The position numbers and the translations under genes were made by a program. Positions 38,390 to 46,984 of a stretch of 49,670 nt of DNA are shown in pieces. Origin of the DNA: Christensenellaceae bacterium (GTDB taxonomy: Bacteria > Bacillota > Clostridia > Christensenellales > DTU072); NCBI GenBank assembly GCA_031259965.1, contig JAIRKT010000034.1, positions 1 through 49,670 on the forward strand, written 5' to 3'. Below the pieces are notes generated by a model. It was not told the DNA's origin, searched no databases, and saw nothing but the letters and a program-made list of their open reading frames with translations. Within the stretch, counting starts at the first letter, position 1; each line of letters starts with the position of its first letter.

Positions 38390-39970
38390 TTATAAATTCA
38401 TATTACTTTCTCTCTCAATTCGGCGCTGTGCTAATTCCATAGTTATTTGATCTTTTTTCTTGCCAACTAAGTCATAGAAGAGAACAGGTATGACGCATAG
38501 TATAATGCTTATACCAGGCACAATAGATACTAATGAAAACATTGCAACACGTTGTTTTAAAAGCAAGTCAGTAGCGAAGACCACTGCCTTTTCAGAGTAT
38601 ATTTGTGCAGGATCTATTTGTATAAGGATATAAACTACTACAATTAGACATGTAGCTACTGCATTACCTAGTTTGTTTACAAATCCCTGACAAGCGGATC
38701 CAAGCGCAGTATCTCTAAATCCAGTTTTCCATTCCATATAATCTAGAGAATCCCCAATCATGGCATAAGCAGTTACATTAAGCGCTCCTAATGGAATGCA
38801 TTGAATAATAATGAATGGGATGCAAATAAATGTTGCCCAACTAAAACCATATACAATGTTTAATAGTCCCATTACCAAAGTAAGAACACCAGCTATGAAA
38901 CCTGCAACGCCCGTAAAGATTATTATTTGTTTATAATTAAATCTTTTATATAACAAAGGCATTACGAGCATAGCACCAAACATGCCAATGGCAGAGCACA
39001 CCGTAAAAATAGTGGTGACTGTGCTAATTGATGCTTCAACGGCTTGAGATCTCGCAGCTTCATCTGCTAGGCTTGAAATTTCTGGCCCTATATAAAATGC
39101 ATAACGAGCAACGTGTACGGCACCTGCTTGCATAAGATATCTGCCACTTGATAAAATGCCCATGATAGTTACTAGCATCAAGGGTTTACATTGAAGAATC
39201 CGCTTTAGAGTATTTGTTTTGTCAGCAGGGTTTTTCTTTTTTACGGGAGCCATTACCCGTTCTTTTACTCCAAAGTAAGAGAACATAAACAAAATTATTC
39301 CAATAACAGAGCAAACAGAAGCAATTATAATGTATCGTAGTTTTGATGATTCGACACCCACGAGATCAGGTCTTGCAATTGGTAAAATAAATCCGAGTAC
39401 TGCAAAAATTGCTATCGGCAGTGCGGTGCCTATACCATTAAGTGTTCTTCCAAATGATATAACATTAGCCCGCTCACCTGGGTGTGGTGTCATTATATTA
39501 GGCATGCTCCAAAATGGAACATCAGCTACAGTATAAATCATTCCCCACAAAACATATACAAAAGAAGCTAAAACCATGGTGCCAGTTGCGGACAAACCAA
39601 AATCATAAAACATTAAGAATGACAAAATGGCGATAGGAATTGCGGAGATAATAATATATGGACGCATTTTTCCACTTTTAGGTGTAGCACGATCTATAAT
39701 CATGCCCATTAAAGGATCGTTTATTGCGTCCCAGACTCTAGCAAGCAGCATTAATAATAAGACAAATATTAAAGGAGTGCGTAATACATTTATGTAAAAA
39801 TCGGAAATATAACTAGACATAACAGCATATATCATGCCTTGTCCACATGCTGCAATTCCAAAGGAAATAATTTCTTTTCGTGGTACAATTTTTTGAACAC
39901 TATTAACTATATCGCCACGTGAATTATTGGGATAATTAGAATCAACTTTTAAGTTGGTATCCTTTTTCAT
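38390..39970 (-). CDS. GPH-family (MelB-like) sugar:cation symporter
   Basis: A 12-helix major facilitator of the glycoside-pentoside-hexuronide group. Family signs include ISFGIAACGQGMIYAVMSSY in the first helix, RVWDAINDPLMGMIIDRA (the cation-site aspartate motif), and MYTVADVPFWSMP-like sequence after helix 4 (here IYTVADVPFWSMPNIM). I start at the ATG at 39970 with GAGGGTGG just upstream. Given iolB and iolD downstream, myo-inositol or an inositol-derived glycoside is a plausible substrate; this is inference. Confidence 0.87.
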   Translation of the reverse strand: MKKDTNLKVDSNYPNNSRGDIVNSVQKIVPRKEIISFGIAACGQGMIYAVMSSYISDFYINVLRTPLIFVLLLMLLARVWDAINDPLMGMIIDRATPKSGKMRPYIIISAIPIAILSFLMFYDFGLSATGTMVLASFVYVLWGMIYTVADVPFWSMPNIMTPHPGERANVISFGRTLNGIGTALPIAIFAVLGFILPIARPDLVGVESSKLRYIIIASVCSVIGIILFMFSYFGVKERVMAPVKKKNPADKTNTLKRILQCKPLMLVTIMGILSSGRYLMQAGAVHVARYAFYIGPEISSLADEAARSQAVEASISTVTTIFTVCSAIGMFGAMLVMPLLYKRFNYKQIIIFTGVAGFIAGVLTLVMGLLNIVYGFSWATFICIPFIIIQCIPLGALNVTAYAMIGDSLDYMEWKTGFRDTALGSACQGFVNKLGNAVATCLIVVVYILIQIDPAQIYSEKAVVFATDLLLKQRVAMFSLVSIVPGISIILCVIPVLFYDLVGKKKDQITMELAQRRIERESNMNL

Positions 39971-40030
39971 AAAGACCACCCTCGTTAATTATTATATAAA
40001 TATATCCATAGTAGAAAAATTTATATTAAT

Positions 40031-40060
40031 ATAATAACATAAAAAGATTGCTAATATCAA
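40031..40060 (-). promoter_or_regulatory. Candidate promoter of the sugar transporter-iol block
   Basis: On the minus strand TTGATA (40055-40060) and TATTAT (40031-40036) are 18 nt apart. The AT-only palindrome TATATTAATATA (40022-40033) overlaps the -10 box and may be a regulator site, although AT-rich palindromes arise easily by chance here. Confidence 0.45.
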
Positions 40061-40384
40061 CCCTTTATTTTATTATTAACCAAATTTATATTTATTTTTT
40101 ACATTTTAAATAAATTTTTATTGTATTAAAAGGATGTTCTCATTCGTAAACAAGAGAAAGCAGGAGGTGCAACATTTATGGAATTTAGATTTAAATCAAA
40201 CCTGTAGTTGAATTTTGGATAAAAGTTAATATTTTGCTGATTTTATGAATTTAGATGATGTGTGAAATAGAAAAAAAATTTTCAAAAATTCAAAATTTTA
40301 AATTGCTCAAAAATTCTACAGAAGTATTAGAAAGAGGATTTAAATTGTTGTATGGGGAGATATAAGAATACTAGTATTTGAGAA

Positions 40385-40421
40385 TAAAACGCCGCACTCT
40401 GACAAGAATACGGCGGTTTTT
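40385..40421 (-). terminator. Intrinsic terminator of rrf2
   Basis: On the minus strand the stem CGCCG pairs with CGGCG (40390-40394 and 40411-40415), flanked by an A-run and followed by TTTTATT. It lies directly after the rrf2 stop codon. Confidence 0.7.
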
Positions 40422-40427
40422 AGATTT

Positions 40428-40832
40428 CTAAGATGTTTCTCCTAATTTTGCTTTAACAAGATCTGCTAGAGTAATATTTGAGAAGTACTCATCAAGGACG
40501 GTATCTATACCTAACCATTTGTCCTTTAAAATTTGAGATGGATTTAACCAATCATCAGTTAAAACGGACTCAAGTGTCCCCTCTGTAATCTTAAATACTT
40601 CTGAGACTTTGTAATCTTCAAGAGGTCTGTTTAATTTGTAACCACCAGAAGCACCACGATGGCTATCAAGCAAATTAATTCTTGTCAGGCAAGTGACTAC
40701 TTGCTCGAGGTATTTTAAAGAAACATTGTGACGCGTAGAAATGTTTCTAAGAGACAAATATGATCCACCGCTGTGTATTGCGATATCCATTAGAATGTGC
40801 AGAGCGTATCTGCCAGATGTTGAAATCTTCAT
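40428..40832 (-). CDS. Rrf2-family transcriptional regulator without Fe-S cysteines
   Basis: A 134-residue winged-helix protein beginning MKISTSGRYALHILMDIA, with the recognition region NVSLKYLEQVVTCLTRINLL and the wing HRGASGGYKLNRP. The three cysteines that hold the 2Fe-2S cluster in IscR (near residues 92-106) are absent; the only Cys is residue 48. It therefore resembles the cluster-free CymR type, which controls cysteine metabolism. A NifS-type desulfurase gene lies 5 kb away, on the other side of a peptidase-ABC cassette. A perfect palindrome lies 28 nt before its ATG and suggests autoregulation. Confidence 0.9.
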   Translation of the reverse strand: MKISTSGRYALHILMDIAIHSGGSYLSLRNISTRHNVSLKYLEQVVTCLTRINLLDSHRGASGGYKLNRPLEDYKVSEVFKITEGTLESVLTDDWLNPSQILKDKWLGIDTVLDEYFSNITLADLVKAKLGETS

Positions 40833-40859
40833 GCAATAAAATCCTTTATCATAGTTGTA

Positions 40860-40874
40860 TGAGTTAGCAACTCA
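40860..40874. promoter_or_regulatory. Palindromic operator candidate in front of rrf2
   Basis: TGAGTT and AACTCA are exact inverted repeats with spacer AGC. The site lies between the likely -10 box (TATACT on the minus strand, near 40890) and the start codon, where binding of the Rrf2 protein would repress its own transcription. Confidence 0.55.
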
Positions 40875-40913
40875 CCGATAATAAGTATATCATAAAAAAA
40901 AGTAAATAAAAAA

Positions 40914-40962
40914 TATTTTTGCAACAGAAAATCAAAATATGAGTAATTTTGTTGCAAAAATA
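40914..40962. repeat. Perfect 12-bp inverted repeat with GTTGCAAAA core
   Basis: TATTTTTGCAAC (40914-40925) and GTTGCAAAAATA (40951-40962) are exact reverse complements with a 25-nt spacer. The right arm belongs to the 13-mer TTTTGTTGCAAAA (40947-40959), which recurs exactly at 41041-41053. The 13-mer is itself a palindrome, TTTTG-TTG-CAAAA. Confidence 0.65.
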
Positions 40963-41040
40963 AAATTTAGTTTCAAAATATAAGAAAATTTTTGATTTTC
41001 ATTAAAATTTATATGGAGTTGTGATGATCATTAAAAAGAT

Positions 41041-41053
41041 TTTTGTTGCAAAA
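41041..41053. repeat. Third copy of TTTTGTTGCAAAA
   Basis: Identical to 40947-40959 and in the same orientation, 94 nt away. A degenerate fourth copy, TTCTGTTGCA, lies at 41085-41094. The cluster is in the shared upstream region of rrf2 (minus) and the C39-like peptidase cassette (plus). Confidence 0.6.
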
Positions 41054-41396
41054 CAGCACGAAAAAGAGAGAATTTTGTCGAAGTTCTGTTGCATTATAGA
41101 TCTAGTATTCTGAATACATGATAAAACCCTAATAATTTTGTGAAAACAAACATAGGTAAGAATGCCATGAAAGAGAGAATTAGGTTTGCAATTGTATTTT
41201 AAAAGATAGATAATAATTTAGAGAAAAAATGGTATTTGCAAAAACTTCTAGTTTCATAACTAACTAATGAACAGATAGCAACTATTTTCATTTGAAAGGA
41301 TTAATATAATAAAGCAAAATTTAAGCCTTACTTGAAGAGTTTTTTTGTTTTTAATAAAATATACTTTGATATAAATTGTAAAATCACTAGCATATA

Positions 41397-41425
41397 TTGA
41401 CAATTGTGATTTAAAGTATTACAAT
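41397..41425 (+). promoter_or_regulatory. Strong promoter of the C39-like peptidase-ABC cassette
   Basis: TTGACA (41397-41402), a 17-nt spacer and TACAAT (41420-41425), one mismatch from consensus. The first gene starts 49 nt downstream, preceded by AAAGGA. Confidence 0.8.
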
Positions 41426-41474
41426 ATTAAGAGACATATGGTCTATTATTTAATTTGATAAAGGAAAATTTTAA

Positions 41475-42272
41475 ATGAACAGGAAATTCAAAAAGTTTAC
41501 TGCAATAATATGCATTACGATTTCTGTATTGTTATTATTCATTGCCATTATGATACCTTTGTCAAACATCATAATTGGCACGGGCTTTAAGGGTGGGACG
41601 GTTGATGACTTATTAAATAGTAAAAGTGATATCACAGCAAGTATAAAAAATGAATACAAAGGCAAATTTGATGTACGAATTGTATTAACAAAAGAAAAGA
41701 ATTTGGGATCTGTAAATATTAGGCAAAAGATTTTAAATGATAAGTTTAACGCTAAATATGGTACTACTGTGGGAGGCACATGTAGTGAAGTTGCGACAAC
41801 ACTATTGATTAAAAAATTCGGAAGGCAAAAAGAAAAAACTTATCAATACACTTTTGACACAGTAATGGATATTGCCATAAAAAGCAATCTTTGGACATCT
41901 AATGGAACCAAAGGATCTGATATTGATAAGCTTGTCACAAAATCATTCCAAGGAACAGGTTCATCGAGATGGGGCAACAATGATTATGTTGGTATTTATA
42001 ACACGTTGGCAAATGATATTGACAATGGTTATACAACAATATTATCATGCATTGGGCATAGCATGCATGCGGTTGGGTATATACATTATACTGTAAAATA
42101 TAAAACCCAAATACTTTGGTTGAAAATTGAATCCACCACTATAAAAAAATATGTTATTGTAAATGATGGTTGGCAGGATGCATCAACAGATGTAGAGAAT
42201 AAACAATATTCATATTACCCTGAAGAATCATTTGTTTTTCCAGATTTTGTGTTAACTAAAGTTAAGGGTTAA
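41475..42272 (+). CDS. Membrane-anchored C39-like (papain-fold) cysteine peptidase
   Basis: The 265-residue protein has one N-terminal membrane segment (residues 10-33) and an extracytoplasmic papain-like domain. The probable nucleophile is Cys103 in GTCSEVATTLLIKKFG. The His is in GHSMHAVGYIHY (His195 or His198), and VIVNDGWQD supplies the Asn/Asp (Asn230 or Asp231). This Cys-His-Asn/Asp order and spacing is that of C39-like peptidases. It is the first gene of a four-gene plus-strand unit with an ABC transporter, an arrangement reminiscent of peptide maturation and export. Unlike bacteriocin exporters, the peptidase is separate and faces outside. Confidence 0.75.
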   Translation: MNRKFKKFTAIICITISVLLLFIAIMIPLSNIIIGTGFKGGTVDDLLNSKSDITASIKNEYKGKFDVRIVLTKEKNLGSVNIRQKILNDKFNAKYGTTVGGTCSEVATTLLIKKFGRQKEKTYQYTFDTVMDIAIKSNLWTSNGTKGSDIDKLVTKSFQGTGSSRWGNNDYVGIYNTLANDIDNGYTTILSCIGHSMHAVGYIHYTVKYKTQILWLKIESTTIKKYVIVNDGWQDASTDVENKQYSYYPEESFVFPDFVLTKVKG

Positions 42273-42287
42273 AGGGTTAATGATATT

Positions 42288-42998
42288 ATGCGTAGAATAA
42301 ATAAAATAAATAAAAATGTTATAATATTGATTATAGTTATAACTATTATGAGTAGTTCTTTACTTATTTATTTTGGTGTTGTATATAAAAAAACCGAAAT
42401 AACTATAAAATCATTTGATAGAAAAGTAACTTTATCGTTAGGAAAACATCGAATAGGAAGAATTACGGAAGACAATCATTATAATAATATAGTTTTTTAT
42501 GAAAAAGAGGATTCGGTTTTAAAAACGATTTTGAATAACAGATCTTTAATTAGCACGCGCACGGTGTCTACTGGTGATACAATTTATTTACTCTTGTACA
42601 ATAACTATTATTATACGGTTTGGTGCAAAAATAATGATAAATATTTTATAATTCATAGTGCATATATTACATTAAGTGGACAGTATTATCCTGATTTGCA
42701 TATTCCAATTATTGCAGAGGATTCTCACACTGTTGCGGATATTGTAGATGGTACAAACATAGCAAGAACCGAATGGCGTTCATTATATTCATATGATGAT
42801 TTTGATATGGTTATTGAATCTATTAAAAATGTTAATCAAGATTATGTTGCAGATATTAACGAGGATGAGAGAGTAATACGATTATATCCTTATGCTCGTA
42901 TTGATAGTGACGAATATTCAATAGTGAGAGATGTTGTTGTAATTGTTACAGAATATGAGGGTGGTTTACAATTTGTTGTCGAGGGGTATTATAAATGA
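42288..42998 (+). CDS. Membrane-anchored extracytoplasmic protein, unknown
   Basis: A 236-residue protein with a basic start, one membrane segment at residues 10-30 and a beta-rich external domain. I do not recognise the family. Visible features are VTLSLGKHRIGRITEDNHYN, many Tyr residues, and a C-terminal VVIVTEYEGGLQFVVEGYYK. It begins 15 nt after the peptidase gene and overlaps the ATPase start as ATGA, so it is co-translated with the transporter. It may be an accessory subunit or a membrane-bound substrate or immunity protein; neither can be decided. Confidence 0.65.
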   Translation: MRRINKINKNVIILIIVITIMSSSLLIYFGVVYKKTEITIKSFDRKVTLSLGKHRIGRITEDNHYNNIVFYEKEDSVLKTILNNRSLISTRTVSTGDTIYLLLYNNYYYTVWCKNNDKYFIIHSAYITLSGQYYPDLHIPIIAEDSHTVADIVDGTNIARTEWRSLYSYDDFDMVIESIKNVNQDYVADINEDERVIRLYPYARIDSDEYSIVRDVVVIVTEYEGGLQFVVEGYYK

Positions 42999-43816
42999 CA
43001 AATTCAAATATTGCAATCAAACTTCAAAATATACACCAATCCTATTATGAAAAGGATGTGCTGGTAGGACTTGATTTGCAATTAGAAAAAGGACAAACCA
43101 TTGGTATAGTAGGAAAAAATGGGGCAGGAAAATCTACCATTTTAAAAATTATAGCAGGTTATATTAGTAAATTCGATGGAATTTACGTACAAAACATTAA
43201 AACTTTTTCGGCTCTAATTGAAAATCCCATTTTTATTGATGGGTTATCAGGACTAGAGAACATAAAGTACATTTTAAATAAAAAAGAGTATGATATTGCG
43301 ATCTCATTTGCACAGCAATTCGGACTATTAGATTACATTGATAAGAGTGTGCGCAAATACTCTATGGGCATGAAACAAAAGTTGGCAATAGCAATTGTTT
43401 TTTCTCGCGACGCAGAGTTGTATTTGCTAGATGAACCATTTAATTCAATTGATTATGAGACTGCAACAAAATTAATTGATATTATTAATTCAAAGCGTAT
43501 GTTGGGTGTTAGTACTATTGTTGTCACTCACAATATGTCCAGAATTGAAGAATATTGTGATAATATTTTTCAATTGAAAGATGGCATATTGAAAACAAAA
43601 GAAACTATGGATCATAGCGAAATTCAACATAAAAAATACTTGTTAAAATTTGCTAGTGTTGAGGCCCTCGAATTTGCAAAAAGCATACTAAGCGAATTTG
43701 CGATATTTGAATCGGAGATAAGCAATTGTATCATTGTTAAGTCGACAGTGGATAATGTAGGGACAATATTAAAAAAACTCGCAGACCATTCATTAATAGG
43801 TTTAACCGAAATTTAA
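42995..43816 (+). CDS. ABC transporter ATP-binding protein, BcrA/DrrA type
   Basis: The nucleotide-binding subunit for the ABC-2 permease that follows. Walker A is GKNGAGKST (residues 40-48), the signature YSMGMKQKLAIAI, Walker B LYLLDEPFNSID, and the H-loop VVTHNMSRIEEY. The remaining 70 C-terminal residues form a small domain seen in peptide-resistance exporters. Its sequence and architecture differ from the MacB-type ATPase at 14.4 kb, so the two cassettes are not simple duplicates. Confidence 0.9.
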   Translation: MTNSNIAIKLQNIHQSYYEKDVLVGLDLQLEKGQTIGIVGKNGAGKSTILKIIAGYISKFDGIYVQNIKTFSALIENPIFIDGLSGLENIKYILNKKEYDIAISFAQQFGLLDYIDKSVRKYSMGMKQKLAIAIVFSRDAELYLLDEPFNSIDYETATKLIDIINSKRMLGVSTIVVTHNMSRIEEYCDNIFQLKDGILKTKETMDHSEIQHKKYLLKFASVEALEFAKSILSEFAIFESEISNCIIVKSTVDNVGTILKKLADHSLIGLTEI

Positions 43817-43846
43817 AATAACTTTAAATAATGGAGATGAGGGAGC

Positions 43847-44812
43847 ATGTTTAGAGAAATATATAGAATATTAAAAAGCAACGTGTTAACAATAACAGGG
43901 ATGTGCTTCTTTATTGTTTTGATTATAATTGGTTGTTATTATGCAATTAATTGTGAGATTAAACCTACATATAATATAAATGAATATGCTAGCAATTCCG
44001 AGCTAGAAATAAGGATTGAAGAGCTTCAGCAGCAGAATGAAGAAATTGAATCTTTAAGATATATGGAATCTGAGATTGAATATAATAACAGATTAATCAG
44101 ATTGTACAAATATATAATTAATAAAAATATTACATATGATGATCTCATTAATAATTACACAAGTTATGATTCAAATCCTCAATTCCCAAATGATATTTAC
44201 GATTTCATGATTGCAATTTTCCTCCCAGTATTTATTTTTACTATATTGATTATTATTATAATCTCTACTATGGTAGTCAATTATGATTTTTCTAACGGCA
44301 TTTGGAAGCAAAAATATGCATCTCAGACCCCACGCAGTTCTATACTTAAAAATAAGTTCTTTGCTACCCTTCTAATATCTGAAGCGGTCTATATTCTTTC
44401 CGTAATTTTGATGCTTATTTTGGGATCTGTTTACAAATTAAATTATAAATTTATTGTTTTTGCAGATTTAACTAATATTCTTGTAATGGGTGCAATTGAT
44501 TATTTAGTTTTGGTTTTTTTCTCGGGCTTCATTTCGATGGTCTTTTTTAGTATTACGATATTTGGCATTTGCACACTCATAAAAAACATGTATATTGCAC
44601 TATTAGTTAATTCAATTTTTGTCGTAGCCTATTTTATTATAGGAACTTCATCTCGCGGCATACTTAGTATATTAATGAGTGAACCATCGCTTTTTTATAC
44701 AACTGATAATCCACTATGGTTAGCATGGTTGCTATGGTTGATTAGATATGGTTTAGCAATAGGACTTATTTTTCTTGCTAGACACAAATTTACAAAAAGG
44801 GAATTAAGCTAA
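43847..44812 (+). CDS. ABC-2 type permease
   Basis: A 321-residue membrane protein. A first helix (15-33) is followed by a charged external segment that is probably coiled coil (ELEIRIEELQQQNEEIESLR), then five helices from about residue 120. The segment FSNGIWKQKYASQTPRSSIL on the cytoplasmic side is the typical coupling loop of this class. GAGGGAGC precedes the ATG. It completes the cassette and is followed by convergent ttcA. Confidence 0.85.
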   Translation: MFREIYRILKSNVLTITGMCFFIVLIIIGCYYAINCEIKPTYNINEYASNSELEIRIEELQQQNEEIESLRYMESEIEYNNRLIRLYKYIINKNITYDDLINNYTSYDSNPQFPNDIYDFMIAIFLPVFIFTILIIIIISTMVVNYDFSNGIWKQKYASQTPRSSILKNKFFATLLISEAVYILSVILMLILGSVYKLNYKFIVFADLTNILVMGAIDYLVLVFFSGFISMVFFSITIFGICTLIKNMYIALLVNSIFVVAYFIIGTSSRGILSILMSEPSLFYTTDNPLWLAWLLWLIRYGLAIGLIFLARHKFTKRELS

Positions 44813-44959
44813 AAATTCTAATATTATTTGCAGATTGGTTAAATCCAGCGGATGCAGCAACATTATAAGGAAGTAAATAGTTACACACAAATTTTTATAT
44901 ACTATTGTAATTTGAAGATAATGGCAGAGTATAAAATTGCAAAAGTATTATAAAGTGTT

Positions 44960-45799
44960 TTATAGATTATCATAATCATCTAGAAATGAAATTCTTTCAC
45001 CATTTTTTCTGAAACCTATAATTGCATCTAAATTTACGTTGCTAATGCTTTTGAAAATATTTTTAGGCGCATTCGGATTAATTGTTTTGATGTGCTTCAG
45101 TAGTTCCTTTATCTCTTCGCGTTTTGATGCACCCATCCCATCATCGCACAATGAGCAGTTTTCGGTGAACCTGCAAGCACATTTAATGAATGATAAGTTG
45201 TTATAGGTTTTCCAATTAACAATATCAGTTTCTTCAACCTTGTATAAAGGTCTAATTAATTCCATGTCTTCAAAATTCGTACTTTTTAATTTTGGCATCA
45301 TAGTTTGTATTTGACCATTATACATCATGCCCATAAGAATAGTTTCAATTACGTCATCGAAATGATGTCCTAGTGCGATCTTATTACATCCCAATTCTTT
45401 AGCATGTGAATACAAAAATCCTCGTCGCATTCTGGCACATAAATAACAGGGAGATCTATCTGTAGCGGTTACTATTTCGAAGATGCTTGACTTGAAAATT
45501 TCGATTGGTATATTCATAAGTTCGGCATTGTTTATAATCACATGTCTGTTTATTTCGTTATAACCCGGATCCATGACTAAAAAGCGCAATTTAAAATTAC
45601 AATTCCCATGTTTTTGCAACTCTTGAAAACACTTAGCCATTAGCATTGAATCTTTGCCACCAGAAATACATACAGCGATAGTATCATCATCTGTTATAAG
45701 TTGATAATCATTAATAGAAGCTACAAATTTTTTCCATATGCGACTTCTGTATGTAGTGATAATACTACGTTCTATTTTTTTATATTCTTCATTCGACAA
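44960..45799 (-). CDS. ttcA: TtcA-like PP-loop tRNA thiolase
   Basis: The PP-loop ATP pyrophosphatase CISGGKDSMLMAK near the N terminus and the cysteine motif SPCYLCARMRRGFLY identify a TtcA/TilS superfamily protein. A second cluster (CACRFTENCSLCDDG) lies toward the C terminus. TtcA uses a 4Fe-4S cluster to thiolate cytidine 32 of tRNA; Firmicute members may modify other positions. The start is a TTG at 45799, supported by AGAGGA 8 nt upstream. It lies 31 nt after nifS, whose product can provide the sulfur, a sensible pairing. Confidence 0.85.
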   Translation of the reverse strand: MSNEEYKKIERSIITTYRSRIWKKFVASINDYQLITDDDTIAVCISGGKDSMLMAKCFQELQKHGNCNFKLRFLVMDPGYNEINRHVIINNAELMNIPIEIFKSSIFEIVTATDRSPCYLCARMRRGFLYSHAKELGCNKIALGHHFDDVIETILMGMMYNGQIQTMMPKLKSTNFEDMELIRPLYKVEETDIVNWKTYNNLSFIKCACRFTENCSLCDDGMGASKREEIKELLKHIKTINPNAPKNIFKSISNVNLDAIIGFRKNGERISFLDDYDNL

Positions 45800-45830
45800 G
45801 GTAAATATCCTCTGTTTGTTCTAGATATAA

Positions 45831-46970
45831 CTAAATATCATACGTCATGTGGCATAATTTTATTAAACATAAACCAAGTATATCCAGAAATTCATTAATT
45901 TCTTTAAGTGTTGTTTGTCGCCCTAGACTAATTCTGAAAGAAGATAGGGCATCAGCCTTGTTGCCAGTAATTGCAAAAACAATTTTTGAAGGCATTCCTC
46001 TAGGTGTGCACGCCGATTTTGATGATACACAAACATTATAACTATCCAAACAATCACAGATATCCGTGCTTTTAATATTTTTGATTCCAATATTGAGGAT
46101 ATAAGGTGTGGCATCTTTGGGACTAAAAATTTTAACGCCTTTAATCAATTCTAATTTTTCTCGAAGAACTGTGTTAAGGTTTGTAATATGTTTTAAGTCG
46201 CTAATGTAGCTAGCTGTTGCTAGCTCTAGTGCCTTGCAAGCAGAAGCAATCAAAGGAGCTGATGGCGTGCCACTATGATAAATTGAAATACCACCATGAC
46301 CATGTATGATGGGTGTTAATATAGTTTCTTTGTGTCTAGCAAGAAAACCAGCCCCATTAAAACCATAAAATTTGTGTGCAGCGAATGTAATACAATCGAT
46401 ACCTTTATAACAAGGCATTAATTTTCCAACTGCTTGTGTAGCGTCAGTATGAAACTTGCAATTTGGGTAATCTTTTAAAATATGGAGAATTTGATTAAGT
46501 GGTTGAATTACTCCCAATTCACTTTCTACAGTAGCAAGAGATAACAGCACAGTGTCTGGCGTTAGCAAGGATTTTAAATGGTCAAAGTCGATAATTCCAT
46601 TTGACTTAAGACGCACTAAATCAACAATCCAACCATTATTTTTTAAATGTGTTAAAGTGCCGCTTACGGATGAATGTTCAGATATTACGCTTAAAATTCT
46701 TTTTCCACGGCCTGTATATGATTCAGCGATTCCCCGAATAGCTAAATTATTTGCTTCACTTGCAGAAGAAAGCGGAATTATTTCGTATGAATTGTCAAGA
46801 TCTAGAAGTTGGGCTATTCTGGTTAATGCACCGGTTATTAGATCCCGGCTTTGTAAACCAAATTTATGTGCGGCATTAGGATTGCCATAAAAAGTGGAGG
46901 AAATGGCTTTTAAGGTCTCAATCACTAGTGGATCTACAGGTGTATCCGCTGCATAGTCTAAATATATCAT
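45831..46970 (-). CDS. NifS-type cysteine desulfurase
   Basis: A PLP enzyme that removes sulfur from cysteine for Fe-S clusters and thiolated tRNA. It starts with the family hallmark MIYLDYAADTPVDP. The PLP lysine is in TFAAHKFYGFNGAGFL, and the catalytic Cys loop is CVSSKSACTPRG, the short group-I loop. The length of 379 residues is normal. It lies 14 nt after fumB and upstream of ttcA. No clear ribosome site precedes the ATG, so expression may depend on coupling to fumB. Confidence 0.93.
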   Translation of the reverse strand: MIYLDYAADTPVDPLVIETLKAISSTFYGNPNAAHKFGLQSRDLITGALTRIAQLLDLDNSYEIIPLSSASEANNLAIRGIAESYTGRGKRILSVISEHSSVSGTLTHLKNNGWIVDLVRLKSNGIIDFDHLKSLLTPDTVLLSLATVESELGVIQPLNQILHILKDYPNCKFHTDATQAVGKLMPCYKGIDCITFAAHKFYGFNGAGFLARHKETILTPIIHGHGGISIYHSGTPSAPLIASACKALELATASYISDLKHITNLNTVLREKLELIKGVKIFSPKDATPYILNIGIKNIKSTDICDCLDSYNVCVSSKSACTPRGMPSKIVFAITGNKADALSSFRISLGRQTTLKEINEFLDILGLCLIKLCHMTYDI

Positions 46971-46984
46971 ATTAACAATCGATA

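Larger units (their letters stand above)
39971..40427. other. Intergenic region with promoter, mini-ORF and terminator
   Basis: Contains the transporter promoter (minus), the rrf2 terminator (minus), and on the plus strand a consensus AGGAGGT (40162-40168) followed after 9 nt by ATG GAA and a 9-codon frame (MEFRFKSNL) closing at 40207. No other gene is visible. Confidence 0.5.
40833..41474. other. 0.64-kb divergent regulatory region
   Basis: No gene is visible. It holds the rrf2 palindrome, the GTTGCAAAA repeat cluster, and the plus-strand promoter of the peptidase-ABC cassette. Confidence 0.6.
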
